Positions 48,885-57,676 are shown, counted from the stretch's first letter. The stretch is 64,000 nucleotides of DNA from Pseudoroseomonas aestuarii (GCF_042651065.1 NZ_JBHSCH010000002.1:62001-126000), one strand, 5' to 3'. Made by a program: numbers and translations. The notes: generated by a model from the sequence alone, not told the origin.

Positions 48885-49340
48885 GTGGCCACGGTCCGCG
48901 TGCAGGAAGCACCCTTCGACATCGCGGCCGAGCAGGCGGCGCTGGCGGAGGGCCGTGTCGATGTCGGCGGCATCGCCGCCTTCACCGGCCTGTGCCGCGC
49001 CGATGACGGTATCGCGGCGCTGGTGCTGGAGCACTACCCCGGCATGACGGAGCGGGCGCTGGCCGGCATCGCCGCCGAGGCGGAATCGCGCTGGCCGCTC
49101 ACCGGCTGCACCGTCATCCACCGCGTGGGGCGCATCCTGCCCGGCGAGCCGATCGTGCTGGTGCTGGCCGCCAGCGCCCACCGCACCGCCGCGCTGGAGG
49201 CCTGCGCCTTCCTCATCGACTGGCTGAAGACCGGCGCCCCCTTCTGGAAGCGCGAGGAATTCGCCGACGGGCGCGAGCGCTGGGTGGAGGCCCGCGCCAG
49301 CGACGACGCCGCCGCCGAGCGCTGGCGGCAGGCCGTCTAG
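48885..49340 (+). CDS. moaE: Molybdopterin synthase catalytic subunit MoaE
   Basis: A 151-residue catalytic subunit of molybdopterin synthase. MoaE marks are visible: VGGIAAFTGLCR, LEHYPGMTERAL, TVIHRVGRILPGEPIVLV with the conserved HRVG, SAHRTAALEACAFLIDWLKTGAPFWKREEF, which includes the active-site lysine of the KTxAPFWK stretch. It starts at GTG 48885. Together with MoaD it forms a heterotetramer. The next gene starts five bases later, so it may share the transcript. Confidence 0.93.
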   Translation: MATVRVQEAPFDIAAEQAALAEGRVDVGGIAAFTGLCRADDGIAALVLEHYPGMTERALAGIAAEAESRWPLTGCTVIHRVGRILPGEPIVLVLAASAHRTAALEACAFLIDWLKTGAPFWKREEFADGRERWVEARASDDAAAERWRQAV

Positions 49341-49344
49341 CGCC

Positions 49345-50757
49345 ATGCGCCGGGCCGGGCGCCTCGCCGCCATCCTCGCGGCGGTGCCGCTGCTGGTCTG
49401 GCCCGCCTTCCTCAACGGCTACCCGCTGCTGTTCAGCGACACCGGCGCCTTCCTGGCGCAGACGGTCGAGCCGCTGATGATCTGGGACAAGCCCTGGATC
49501 TACGGCCCGCTGCTGCACCTGTTCCATTGGGAACAGACGCTCTGGGCGCCGCTGCTGGCGCAGGGGCTGGCGCTCTCGCACCTGCTGTGGCTGACCCAGC
49601 GCGTGCTGCGCGCCACCGGGCAGGGCACGGGCGCCACGCCGGCCGCGCACCTGCTGCTCTGCGCCGCGCTCGCCACCCTCACCGCCCTGCCCTGGGTGGC
49701 GGCGCTGCTGATGCCGGACATCCTCACCCCCCTGGCGGTGCTGGCGCTGTTCCTGCTGGGCTTCGCCCCACCCGGCGCGCTGTCCCGTGGCGAGGCGCTC
49801 TACCTGCTGCTGCTCGGCGCGCTCGCCATCGCGGCGCACCTGTCCAACCTGCCGCTGGCCTTCGCGCTGCTGGTGCTGGCGGCGCTCTACGCCCGGGCGC
49901 TGCGGCCGGTTCTGCGGGTGGCGGCGCCGCTCGGGCTGGCGGTGCTGCTGCTGCTCGGCAGCAACGCCGTGGGGCATGGGCGGCTCTCCCTGTCGCCCTA
50001 TGGCTCCACCTTCCTGCTGGCGCGGCTGATCGGCGACGGGCCGGCGGCGCGCACCATCGCCGAGCGCTGCCCGCAATCGGGCTGGTATCTCTGCGCCTGG
50101 GCCGGGCGCCTGCCGGCGGACAGCGACGTCTTCCTCTGGACCCTCGACAGCCCGGTGAACCGCGACGCCGAGGGCCGCCCCCGCTTCCTCGGCGGCGTGC
50201 TGCTGGCGGAGGAGGCGCGGATCATCGTGGCCGAGACGCTGCGGCGCGAGCCCCTGGCCGTGGCCTGGGCGGCGCTCGGCAATGGCGCGGCGCAGCTCTT
50301 CAAGGCCGGGGTGGGAGACACGCTGAGCCGCCACGCACTGGGCGATTCGGTCCGCCCGCGCCTCGTCCAGGCCTTCCCGCCCGCCGAGGTGGCGGCGCAT
50401 GACGCTGCCGCCCAGGCGCAGGACCGGCTCGAGGGCCTCGCCGCGCCCTTCCTCTGGCCGCAGGGCGTGGTGCTGGTGCTGGGCGCGCTGGGGCTGCTGG
50501 CCTTCTGGCGCGCGCTGGCCCGGCGCGGCGGCCCCCTGCCCGAGGCGGAGCGGCGGCTGCGCCTGGCCTTCGTGCTGGTGCTGCTGGTCGCCGTCTCGGG
50601 CAATGCGCTGGCCACCGGCGCGCTCTCCAAGCCGCACCACCGCTACCAGGCGCGCATCGCCTGGCTGATGCCCTTCGGCGCCCTGCTGCTGGCCCTGCCC
50701 CGCCGCCCAGCCGCCCACCCCCTCCCACCCACCCCCCTCCCGCCCGGCGCCGATTGA
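49345..50757 (+). CDS. Polytopic membrane protein, possibly GT-C glycosyltransferase-like
   Basis: A 470-residue protein with about ten hydrophobic segments and no family recognised with certainty. The first periplasmic loop reads NGYPLLFSDTGAFLAQTVEP, with an Asp in a position where GT-C glycosyltransferases place a catalytic aspartate; a later loop of ~110 residues (about 220-340) holds CPQSGWYLCAWAGRLP with two cysteines. The C-terminus is proline-rich. It follows moaE by five bases and precedes a porin, but has no clear link to molybdopterin synthesis. Alternatives are a generic transporter-like or polysaccharide-assembly protein. Confidence 0.65.
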   Translation: MRRAGRLAAILAAVPLLVWPAFLNGYPLLFSDTGAFLAQTVEPLMIWDKPWIYGPLLHLFHWEQTLWAPLLAQGLALSHLLWLTQRVLRATGQGTGATPAAHLLLCAALATLTALPWVAALLMPDILTPLAVLALFLLGFAPPGALSRGEALYLLLLGALAIAAHLSNLPLAFALLVLAALYARALRPVLRVAAPLGLAVLLLLGSNAVGHGRLSLSPYGSTFLLARLIGDGPAARTIAERCPQSGWYLCAWAGRLPADSDVFLWTLDSPVNRDAEGRPRFLGGVLLAEEARIIVAETLRREPLAVAWAALGNGAAQLFKAGVGDTLSRHALGDSVRPRLVQAFPPAEVAAHDAAAQAQDRLEGLAAPFLWPQGVVLVLGALGLLAFWRALARRGGPLPEAERRLRLAFVLVLLVAVSGNALATGALSKPHHRYQARIAWLMPFGALLLALPRRPAAHPLPPTPLPPGAD

Positions 50758-50818
50758 CGGCGCCATGGGCACCCGCCAAGGCTGGCGGCCCCCGCCCCTG
50801 CGCCGGATCATCCGCCCC

Positions 50819-51985
50819 ATGCGCCATGCCTTGCTCGCCCTGCTCGTCCTCGCCCTGCCGGCCGCCGCGCGGGCGGAGACGGCCTATTCCCTTGGCAATG
50901 GCGCGGTTCGGCTGACGCCGACCCTGCAGTTCGACGCCGATGCGGGGAGCTATTTCGGCCAGAACCGGCCCGGCGGATTCCGCCCCGGCGCCAATCTGCG
51001 GCGCGGCTATCTGGGCTTCGAGGCCAGCGTTGGCGAAGATGTGACCTTCGCCTTCGCCTGGGATTTCGGCGGCGACCCGAACGACCACAGCGACCTCTAC
51101 GAGGCCTGGGTGGGCTATTCGGGGCTCGGCATCGGCACGCTGCGGGTGGGTGCCTACGAGCCGCGCCACATGCTGGAGGAGGCCAGCAGCTCGCGCGACC
51201 TGCTGTTCATGGAATCCGCCGCCGCCACCAATCTCGCCTCCGGCCTGGCCTCCGGCGATACGCGCCTCGCCATCGGCCTGGAGGCGAATGGCGAGCGGTG
51301 GACCGCCTCCGGCTACGTCACCGGCGGCCTCGCCTCGCAGCCCAACAGCTGGGGGCAGCGCGGGCTCGTCGGGCGGGTGACGGCGCTGCTGCCGGCGCCC
51401 GAGGGGCTCGTGGCGCAGCTCGGCGTGAACGGCGCCTACCAGTTCCGCCCCGGCGACAAGACCGACCCGCAGAGCATCGCCCTGTCCGACTACCCGGAAC
51501 TGCGGCTGAGCGGGCGGCAGCTGCTGGACACGGATGCGGTGCGTGCCAGCAATGCCTGGGCGGTGGGCCCGAGCTTCTCGGCCGGCCTCGGCCGCTTCTA
51601 CGCCCAGGCGGAATACCAGCGCATCGGCGTCGAGACGGAGGAGAGCGGCGGCCGGCAGGTCCAGGCCTGGTACCTGGCCGGGGCCTACACCCTGCTCGGC
51701 CAGCCACGCCGGCACGATGCCGAGGACGGCACCTGGAAGCGCCCGACCCCGGAGGCGGACAGCGCCTGGGGCGCCTGGGAGCTGGCCGGCCGCTACAGCG
51801 CCGCCGAGCTGCGGAATGGCCCGGTGCTGCGCGGCGGCGCCCAGCGCATCTGGACGGCCGGCCTCAACTGGTACCCCACCGAGACCCTGGCGGTGATGCT
51901 GAACTACCAGAACGGCATCCTGCGGCTGGATGAGGAGAACCGCCGCTTCCAGGCCATCGGCCTGCGCCTGAGCTTCTCGCTGTAG
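50819..51985 (+). CDS. Porin, phosphate-selective O/P family
   Basis: A 388-residue outer-membrane protein with a signal peptide ending in ARAE (residues ~1-20). The mature start TAYSLGNGAVRLTPTLQFDADAGSYF and later RRGYLGFEASVGEDVTFAFAWDFGGDPND, TLRVGAYEPRHMLEE, WYPTETLAVMLNYQNGILR are typical of the phosphate-selective porin O/P family (OprO/OprP), which makes trimeric anion channels. ATG 50819 gives the signal peptide directly; the frame from 50765 adds an arginine-rich lead. Specificity for phosphate cannot be confirmed from the sequence. Confidence 0.85.
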   Translation: MRHALLALLVLALPAAARAETAYSLGNGAVRLTPTLQFDADAGSYFGQNRPGGFRPGANLRRGYLGFEASVGEDVTFAFAWDFGGDPNDHSDLYEAWVGYSGLGIGTLRVGAYEPRHMLEEASSSRDLLFMESAAATNLASGLASGDTRLAIGLEANGERWTASGYVTGGLASQPNSWGQRGLVGRVTALLPAPEGLVAQLGVNGAYQFRPGDKTDPQSIALSDYPELRLSGRQLLDTDAVRASNAWAVGPSFSAGLGRFYAQAEYQRIGVETEESGGRQVQAWYLAGAYTLLGQPRRHDAEDGTWKRPTPEADSAWGAWELAGRYSAAELRNGPVLRGGAQRIWTAGLNWYPTETLAVMLNYQNGILRLDEENRRFQAIGLRLSFSL

Positions 51986-51991
51986 GCGGCA

Positions 51992-52010
51992 GGGGGCGCC
52001 GCGCGCCCCC
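51992..52010. terminator. GC hairpin between convergent porin and gltX genes
   Basis: An 8-bp perfect stem GGGGGCGC (51992-51999) with GCGCCCCC (52003-52010) and a CGC loop follows the porin stop and precedes the end of gltX. No T-run is present on either side. Probably a shared transcription barrier. Confidence 0.5.
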
Positions 52011-52024
52011 GCCGGGGTTCCGCC

Positions 52025-53374
52025 CTAGGCGCCGCCCCGCGCCGCCCGCAGCCGGACCACCGCCCGCTCCCGCCCGATCACCGGCAGGAAGAGCTTCAGC
52101 TCCGGCCCGTGCTCGGCACCCGTCAGCGCCCGGCGCAGCGGCAGGAACAGGGCCTTGCCCTTGCGCCCCGTGGCGGCGCCGAGGGCGCGGGTCCAGGCGC
52201 TCCAGCTTTCCTCGTTCCAGGGCTCGGGCGGCAGCGTCTCCAGCGCGGCGCCGAGGAACTCCGCCTCCTCCGGCTGCGGCGCCGGCGCGATCTCGCCGCG
52301 CGCCACCTCCCACCAGTCCCGCGCCTCGCCCAGCAGGTCGAGATTGCCTCGGATGGCGAGCCAGAAGGCCTCGTCGGCGCCTTCGGGCAGGCGGTCCCGC
52401 ACCGTGGCGAAGTCCAGCCCGTGCAGGTGGCGGCGGTTCAGCGCCAGCAGTTGCGTCGGGTCGAAGCGCGCCGTGCTGCGCGACATGTTGGCGAGGGCGA
52501 AGCCCGGCGCCAGCGCCGCCGGCGGCGCCGCCACCGGGTCCTGCGAGGAGCCGAGCGCCGCGAGATAGCCGACCAGCGCCACCGGCTCGATGCCGTCCCG
52601 CCGCAATTGCCGCAGCCCCATGGAGTTCAGCCGCTTGGAGAGCGGCCCGCCATCGGCATCGGTCAGCAGCGGCAGGTGCGCGAAGCGGATGGCGCCCGGC
52701 CTGCCCTGCGGGCGGCCGCCCAGCGCCTCCAGGATGTCGATCTGCACGCCGGTGTTGGTGACGTGGTCCTCGCCGCGCACGATGTCGGTGACGCCCGTCT
52801 CCAGGTCGTCCACCACCGAGGTGAAGGTGTAGAGGAAGGAGCCGTCGGCGCGGATCAGCACGGGGTCGGAGATGGGCGGCAGCTTCACCTGGCGGCGGCC
52901 CAGCACGCCGTCCTGCCACTCCACCGTGCGGGTGGCCAGCCTGAAGCGCCAGTAGGGCTTCTTGCCGTTGTCCAGCGCGCGTTGCAGCTGCTCGGCCGTC
53001 ATCTTCAGCGCGGCGCGGTCATAGACCGGCGGGCGGCCCTGCTTCTGGCGCTGGTCGCGCTTGAAGCGCAGCTCCTCCTCGCTCTCCAGGCAGGGGTAGA
53101 GGTGGCCACTCTTCTTCAGTTTCTCCGCCGCCAGCTCATAGCGGTCGAGCCGGTCGGACTGGCGGAAGCTCTCGTCCCAGTCGAGGCCCAGCCAGCGCAG
53201 GTCCTCCTCGATGCCGGCGGCATATTCCGGCTTGCTGCGCTCGGTGTCCGTGTCGTCGAAGCGCAGCACGAAGCGGCCGCTATGGCGGCGGGCCAGCAGC
53301 CAGTTGGCCACCGCCACACGGGCATTGCCGACATGCAGGTAGCCGGTGGGGCTGGGCGCGAAACGGAGCTTCAT
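52025..53374 (-). CDS. gltX: Glutamate-tRNA ligase
   Basis: A 449-residue class I aminoacyl-tRNA synthetase that charges tRNA-Glu (or a non-discriminating form). The HIGH-type motif is FAPSPTGYLHVGNARVAVANWL at the N-terminus; RFDDTDTERSKPEYAAGIEEDL follows, and the KMSKS-type motif appears as LSKRLN within ADGGPLSKRLNSMG. The zinc-site region between is short, as in the GluRS group of alphaproteobacteria. Many alphaproteobacteria keep two GluRS genes; which this is cannot be told here. It starts at ATG 53374, overlapping the stop of the upstream gene as ATGA. Confidence 0.93.
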   Translation of the reverse strand: MKLRFAPSPTGYLHVGNARVAVANWLLARRHSGRFVLRFDDTDTERSKPEYAAGIEEDLRWLGLDWDESFRQSDRLDRYELAAEKLKKSGHLYPCLESEEELRFKRDQRQKQGRPPVYDRAALKMTAEQLQRALDNGKKPYWRFRLATRTVEWQDGVLGRRQVKLPPISDPVLIRADGSFLYTFTSVVDDLETGVTDIVRGEDHVTNTGVQIDILEALGGRPQGRPGAIRFAHLPLLTDADGGPLSKRLNSMGLRQLRRDGIEPVALVGYLAALGSSQDPVAAPPAALAPGFALANMSRSTARFDPTQLLALNRRHLHGLDFATVRDRLPEGADEAFWLAIRGNLDLLGEARDWWEVARGEIAPAPQPEEAEFLGAALETLPPEPWNEESWSAWTRALGAATGRKGKALFLPLRRALTGAEHGPELKLFLPVIGRERAVVRLRAARGGA

Positions 53375-53772
53375 CCCTCTTCCCCCTCCCCGTCCGCATC
53401 CGCGTCATCCTCGAGCCGGCGGGGGTCGAGGATGCGCCAGTTGCGCTCCTCCGGGTCGCGGCTCGGCGTGGCGGCGAAGTCGCGGATCTCGGCGCCGCTG
53501 GTCCAGCCCTGCGCCTCGGCGCCCGTCACCTCGGCATCCTCGCCGAAGGCGAACCAGGCGGCCAGCACCTCGTCCGGCGTCAGGCCGGGGGCGCGGCAGC
53601 GCTCGATGCTGTCGCGCACATAGCGGCGGGCGAAGCCGTTGGCCTGCAGCAGGGTCGGGAAGTTGCGGACGATCTCCACCGGCTCGGCGCCGTTGCCGCC
53701 CGAAAGGTCGCGGATCACCACGCTGAAGCCGCCCTTGGGGGCGAAGATGGTGTCGTCGAAATCGCCGCTCAT
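53371..53772 (-). CDS. Conserved protein of unknown function upstream of gltX
   Basis: A 133-residue acidic protein, probably cytoplasmic, with no signal or membrane segment. It opens MSGDFDDTIFAPKGGFSVVIRDLSGG and has an ARRYVRDSIERCRAPGLTPDEVLAAWFAFGEDAEV stretch; the C-terminus is a run of Asp/Glu. No family was recognised. ATG 53772 is the first start that gives a non-basic N-terminus; the frame continues upstream in a proline/arginine-rich lead that is not credible. Its TGA overlaps the gltX start, which ties it to tRNA charging transcripts but says little of its role. Confidence 0.68.
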   Translation of the reverse strand: MSGDFDDTIFAPKGGFSVVIRDLSGGNGAEPVEIVRNFPTLLQANGFARRYVRDSIERCRAPGLTPDEVLAAWFAFGEDAEVTGAEAQGWTSGAEIRDFAATPSRDPEERNWRILDPRRLEDDADADGEGEEG

Positions 53773-53800
53773 CGGTTGCCGCTCATGCAGATAGGGCTCG

Positions 53801-55153
53801 TCATTCCGTGGTCGCGTGGGTGAAGCCATGGCCGATGGGGTCGCGGCCGAAGCCGTGGCGGCTGAGGCGGGGCCCCTCCGGCGCACGGCGGCGGGAGCCG
53901 GCCGCCCCGGCCATGCGGCGCCAGAGTTCCGGCACCTCTCCGGGGTCGTATCCCCCGGCGGCCAGCGCGTCCACACCCTTGTGCTCTTCCAGCAGGCCGC
54001 GCAGCAGCCCCTCGGTGCCGGCATCGCCCGGCGGGGCGGGCAGCCCGTGGGCGACCGCCAGGGCCGCCAGCTCGGTGCGGAACAGGTCGCGCAGCGGGGC
54101 GAAGTGGCCGGCGCGGTGGCCCTCGCCCAGGGCGAGCGCCGTCTTGTCGGCGGCGTTCACCAGCAGGGCGCGGCGCGCCTCCGCCTCGGCCCAGAGCGCG
54201 GCCTCGCGGGCATGGCCCGCCTCGGCGCCCGCGGCCTCCGCTGGCCACACCAGCAGCGGCGCGGCCAGGGCGGCGCACAGCGCGGCCGCCTCGCCCTGCG
54301 CCGGATCGACCAGCACGCCGGAGAAGCCGCCCCGCGCCACCGCCTCGGCCAGGGCAAAGGCCAAAGCGCGCCACAGCCGCGCCGGCTCCGCCTCCAGCGG
54401 CGGCAGGGGCTGCGGGGCGCAGGCCCAGCCCTGCGGGCCGGCGCGCCAATCGGTGAGCCAGAGCCCGTTCGCCGCCTCCGGCCAGCGCGCGGCCAGGGCA
54501 CAATCGGCGTTCAGGGCGAAGCCGCCGCCGGGCCAGATCGCCTCGCCCTGGGCGGCATGCAGGTTCAGCGCCAGCAGCGGCAGGCCGGTCTCCACCACGC
54601 GCGGCACGGCGCGGTCGATGGCGCGGTCCGCCGGCTCGCGGCGGAAGGGGGTGGCGGAGAGCGAGACCAGCAGCTCCGCCCCCGTCTCGGCCAGCGTCTC
54701 GGGCACGGCGGGGTCGTCGAGGTCGGCGCCGGCCATCAGGCCGAGGCGCAGGCCGCGGAAGGCCAGCGGGCCGGGCGACGGGCCCGGGGCGAAGACGCCA
54801 TCCTGCGCCGCCGAAAGCCGGTGGCAGGCGCGGCGGGCGACGACGCGCCCCCCCTCCAGCAGCGCCAGCCCCTCATGCAGCACCGCGCCCTCCGCCCAGG
54901 GCAGGCCGACCACCAACCCCGGCCCGCCATCCGCCGTGGCGGCGGCGAGGCGCGCCAGCGCCACCTCGCAGGCGGCGCGAAAATCGGGGAAGCAGGCCAG
55001 GGCGGCGGCGGGCGCGCCGCTCAGCGAGGCCAGCGGCGCGAGCAGCAGCGCGGCGCCCTGGCGGGCAGCCCCGGCGCGGGCTTCCAGCAGGGCGGCGGCG
55101 TTCGCCGCGACCGCGCCCAGGCGCGGGTGCGGCACGGCCAGGGCGATGCGCAT
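53801..55153 (-). CDS. Degenerate glutamine-dependent NAD synthetase (NadE) paralogue, probable pseudoenzyme
   Basis: A 450-residue homologue of NadE, which normally joins a nitrilase-like glutaminase domain to an ATP-pyrophosphatase domain over about 550 or more residues. Homology is clear in MRIALAVPHPRLGAVAANAA at the start, SATPFRREPADRAIDRAVPRVVETGLPLLALNLHAA in the middle, PLRDLFRTELAALA, and the end EEHKGVDALAAGGYDPGEV ... LSRHGFGRDPIGHGFTH. Active-site residues are lost. The glutaminase Glu region reads APLASLSGAP, the Lys region CHRLSAAQDGVFAPG, and the Cys region AGADLDDP where ICED is expected. The P-loop SGGxDS is replaced by VDPAQGEAA. The frame is intact over 1.35 kb, so selection may maintain it. 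ATG 55153 gives the NadE-like start. Confidence 0.82.
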   Translation of the reverse strand: MRIALAVPHPRLGAVAANAAALLEARAGAARQGAALLLAPLASLSGAPAAALACFPDFRAACEVALARLAAATADGGPGLVVGLPWAEGAVLHEGLALLEGGRVVARRACHRLSAAQDGVFAPGPSPGPLAFRGLRLGLMAGADLDDPAVPETLAETGAELLVSLSATPFRREPADRAIDRAVPRVVETGLPLLALNLHAAQGEAIWPGGGFALNADCALAARWPEAANGLWLTDWRAGPQGWACAPQPLPPLEAEPARLWRALAFALAEAVARGGFSGVLVDPAQGEAAALCAALAAPLLVWPAEAAGAEAGHAREAALWAEAEARRALLVNAADKTALALGEGHRAGHFAPLRDLFRTELAALAVAHGLPAPPGDAGTEGLLRGLLEEHKGVDALAAGGYDPGEVPELWRRMAGAAGSRRRAPEGPRLSRHGFGRDPIGHGFTHATTE

Positions 55154-55168
55154 TGCCTCCGCCACGGC

Positions 55169-56083
55169 TCAGCGCCCTCCGACGAGCACGCCGAGCGCCA
55201 TGCCCGCCGAGACCATGGCGACGCCGGCCAGCCCGGCCAGGCCCAGCGGCTCGCCCAGCAGCGGCCAGGCGGCCAGGGCGGCGAGCGCGGGGGTGAGCGC
55301 GGTGATGGTGGTGGTCAGCCCGCCGCCCAGCGCCACCACGGCGCGGGTGAACAGGAAGCCCGCCACCACCACGGCGATGAAGCCCTGGTAGAAGAACTGG
55401 AAGCCGATCGCCCCCGGCGACGCCGTGCCGAGGCTGGAGGGCAGCACCAGCCACCACACCGGCAGGTAGAGCAGCGGCGGGTAGAGCGCGAGCACCGTGG
55501 TGGCGGTGATGGCCGAGACGCCCCAGCGGCGGATCAGCACGGTGAAGCTCGCCCAGGAGAAGCAGCCGAGCAGGAAGATCAGGTCGCCCCGCCAGGCGCC
55601 GGGATAGGTGCCGAAGGTGTCCGAGGCCAGCAGCCCGATGCCCAGCGCCACCACAGCAAGCGAGAGGGCGCGGCCGCGCGAGAAGCGCTCGCCCAGGAAC
55701 AGCGCCGCCAGCAGCGCCGTGGCGAAGGGCAGCAGCCCGGTCATGATGACGCCGCCATGCGCGGCGGGGGCGAAGCTGAAGCCCCAATAGGCGGCGAGCG
55801 GGAAGCCGAAGGCGGCGCCCGCCATCAGCCCGAGCGCGCGCCGCCAGGGCAGGCGCGGCCAGCCGAAGCGCGCCACCAGCGCCAGCCCCGCCAGCAGCGA
55901 GCCGGCGTAGCGCAGCGCGCCGACATCCCAGGGCGTGAAGGCCTGGCGGGCGGAGAGCCGGCCGGAGAGGGCGAAGCCGCTCCAGACCAGCACGACGGCG
56001 AAGGCGCAGAGCAGGCCGATCGCCCGCTCCCGGCTGGCGGGGCGGGGGGCGGCGGCGGGGCCCAGGGCGGAATCGGCGGACAT
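55169..56083 (-). CDS. EamA/DMT family transporter
   Basis: A 304-residue membrane protein with ten hydrophobic segments in two homologous EamA repeats. The first ends with ALLAALFLGERFSRGRALSLAVVALGIGLLAS and the second with TTTITALTPALAALAAWPLLGEPLGLAGLAGVAMVSAGMALG, the usual GE-containing ends of each repeat. Start ATG 56083 is just before a hydrophilic lead, and the mature protein lies in the inner membrane. Substrates of DMT exporters range from amino acids to metabolites. It ends 16 bp before the NadE-like gene's start, so the two probably form one unit. Confidence 0.88.
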   Translation of the reverse strand: MSADSALGPAAAPRPASRERAIGLLCAFAVVLVWSGFALSGRLSARQAFTPWDVGALRYAGSLLAGLALVARFGWPRLPWRRALGLMAGAAFGFPLAAYWGFSFAPAAHGGVIMTGLLPFATALLAALFLGERFSRGRALSLAVVALGIGLLASDTFGTYPGAWRGDLIFLLGCFSWASFTVLIRRWGVSAITATTVLALYPPLLYLPVWWLVLPSSLGTASPGAIGFQFFYQGFIAVVVAGFLFTRAVVALGGGLTTTITALTPALAALAAWPLLGEPLGLAGLAGVAMVSAGMALGVLVGGR

Positions 56084-56317
56084 GCGCGCGACCCTAGCCC
56101 CGCGCCGCGGCGCTGCCCATGGTGGCGGGCGGATGAAGCCCCGCCCGGGGCGCCCATGCTGCGGCGCGATGAAAATCCGCCGGTACCCCGCCAGACTCGG
56201 GCCAAGCCCCTTGCGACGGCATTTGAGCCCGCGATATGCAAGCCTTTGTGGTGTGGGCATCTGGCTTCACCCAAGACCTGGGTGGCCCTGTCCCCCGATA
56301 GGGAAGGAGGTGCCGCG
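56084..56317. promoter_or_regulatory. Divergent intergenic region EamA / YbjN
   Basis: A 234-bp gap between divergent genes. It ends in a strong ribosome site AAGGAGGTG (56305-56313) for the YbjN gene. Inside lies a less GC-rich stretch around 56215-56260 (GACGGCATTTGAGCCCGCG, GATATGCAAGCC). No operator symmetry or RNA element was recognised. Confidence 0.35.
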
Positions 56318-56821
56318 ATGTCCGGCTTGCAAACCGCCGACCGCGACCGTTCCGCCAATCCGCTCGACGTGCTGGAACAGATCGTCGCCGCCAATGAGTG
56401 GGTGTTCGAGCGCCGCTCCGATGGCGAGATGGCCGTCGAGGCACCGGGGAAGTGGTGCGACTATGGCCTGTTCTTCTCCTGGTCGCAGGAGATCAGCGCC
56501 ATGCATTTCACCTGCGCCTTCGACCTGAAGGTTCCGTCCAACCGGCGCGGCCCGCTCTACGAGCTGCTGGCGCTCGCCAACGAGAAGCTCTGGATCGGCC
56601 ATTTCGGCATCGACAGCGAGGATGGCGCGCCGGTCTACCGCCATGCCGTGCTGCTGCGCGGCGCGCCTGGCGCCAGCGCCGAGAGCCTGGAGGACATGGT
56701 GGACATCGCCATCACCGAGTGCGAGCGCTTCTTCCCCGCCTTCCAGTTCGTCCTCTGGGGCGGCAAGCCGCCGGCCGAGGCGCTGGCCGCCGCCATGCTG
56801 GACTGCGTGGGCGAGGCGTGA
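56318..56821 (+). CDS. YbjN domain-containing protein
   Basis: A 167-residue cytoplasmic protein of the YbjN family, a fold related to type III secretion chaperones with a regulatory or chaperone-like role that is not defined. Typical stretches are DVLEQIVAANEWVFERRSDGEMAVEA, YGLFFSWSQEISAMHFTCAFDLKVPSNRR and LLALANEKLWIGHFGIDSEDGAPVYRHAVLLRG. ATG 56318 has an unusually strong AAGGAGGTG. Its stop overlaps the proC start. The link with proline synthesis is positional only, but the pair is close enough to be cotranscribed. Confidence 0.88.
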   Translation: MSGLQTADRDRSANPLDVLEQIVAANEWVFERRSDGEMAVEAPGKWCDYGLFFSWSQEISAMHFTCAFDLKVPSNRRGPLYELLALANEKLWIGHFGIDSEDGAPVYRHAVLLRGAPGASAESLEDMVDIAITECERFFPAFQFVLWGGKPPAEALAAAMLDCVGEA

Positions 56822-57654
56822 CCGTGCCGGCTCCCACCCCCGCCGCCTCTCCCCTGCCGCCGATCCTGCTGGTCGGCTGCGGCAAGATGGGCGGCGCCAT
56901 GCTCGAGGGCTGGCTGGAGCGGGGCGTGCGGCAGGCCGTGGTGGTCGAGCCGCAGCCCGCCTCCGTCGCCCCCTTCGCCGACCGCGTGACGGTCTGCGCC
57001 GGGGTCGAGTCCATCCCGGCCGGCTTCGCCCCCGCCGTGGTGGTGCTGGCCACCAAGCCGCAGCAGGCCGAGGCCGCGCTGCCCGCCTGCGCCGCCTTCG
57101 CGCGGGCCGGCGCGCTATTCGTCTCCATCATGGCCGGCAAGACGGTGGCGGGCATGACGGCGCTGCTGGGCGGCGAGGCCCGGGTGGTGCGCGCCATGCC
57201 CAACACCCCCGCCGCCGTGCGCCAGGGCTTCACCGCCGCCTTCGCCGGCCCCGGCGTGACGGAGGAGCAGCGCGCCCTGGCCGACACGCTGCTCGCCGCC
57301 ATCGGCGAGGTGGCCTGGCTGGAGGAGGAGTCGCTGATCGACCCCGTCACCGCCGTCTCCGGCGGCGGGCCGGCCTATGTGTTCCTGCTGGCCGAGGTGC
57401 TGGAGAAGGCCGCCATCGAGCAGGGGCTGCCGCCCGAGCTGGCGCGGCGCATGGCGCGGCGCACCGTCTCGGGCTCCGGCGCGCTGCTGGCCGCCAGCCC
57501 GCTGGATGCCGCGCAGCTCCGCGTCAACGTCACCAGCCCCAAGGGCACCACCGAGCGCGCGCTGAACGTGCTGATGGCGCCCGAGGCCTGGCCGAAGCTG
57601 ATGTCCGAGGCCATCGCCGCCGCCACCGCCCGCTCGCGCGAGCTGGCCGGCTGA
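56818..57654 (+). CDS. proC: Pyrroline-5-carboxylate reductase
   Basis: A ~278-residue NAD(P)H-dependent enzyme for the last step of proline synthesis. The cofactor motif is ILLVGCGKMGGAMLEGWLERG; VLATKPQQAEAAL, MAGKTVAGM, VVRAMPNTPAAVRQG and the family signature region DPVTAVSGGGPAYVFLLAEVLEKAA, then SPKGTTERALNVL, are all present. GTG 56818 overlaps the YbjN stop as GTGA and is given; GTG 56824 is equally possible and shortens the protein by two residues. A long hairpin follows the stop. Confidence 0.93.
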   Translation: MTVPAPTPAASPLPPILLVGCGKMGGAMLEGWLERGVRQAVVVEPQPASVAPFADRVTVCAGVESIPAGFAPAVVVLATKPQQAEAALPACAAFARAGALFVSIMAGKTVAGMTALLGGEARVVRAMPNTPAAVRQGFTAAFAGPGVTEEQRALADTLLAAIGEVAWLEEESLIDPVTAVSGGGPAYVFLLAEVLEKAAIEQGLPPELARRMARRTVSGSGALLAASPLDAAQLRVNVTSPKGTTERALNVLMAPEAWPKLMSEAIAAATARSRELAG

Positions 57655-57676
57655 CCCCCCCCGGCTGAAACCCCCT

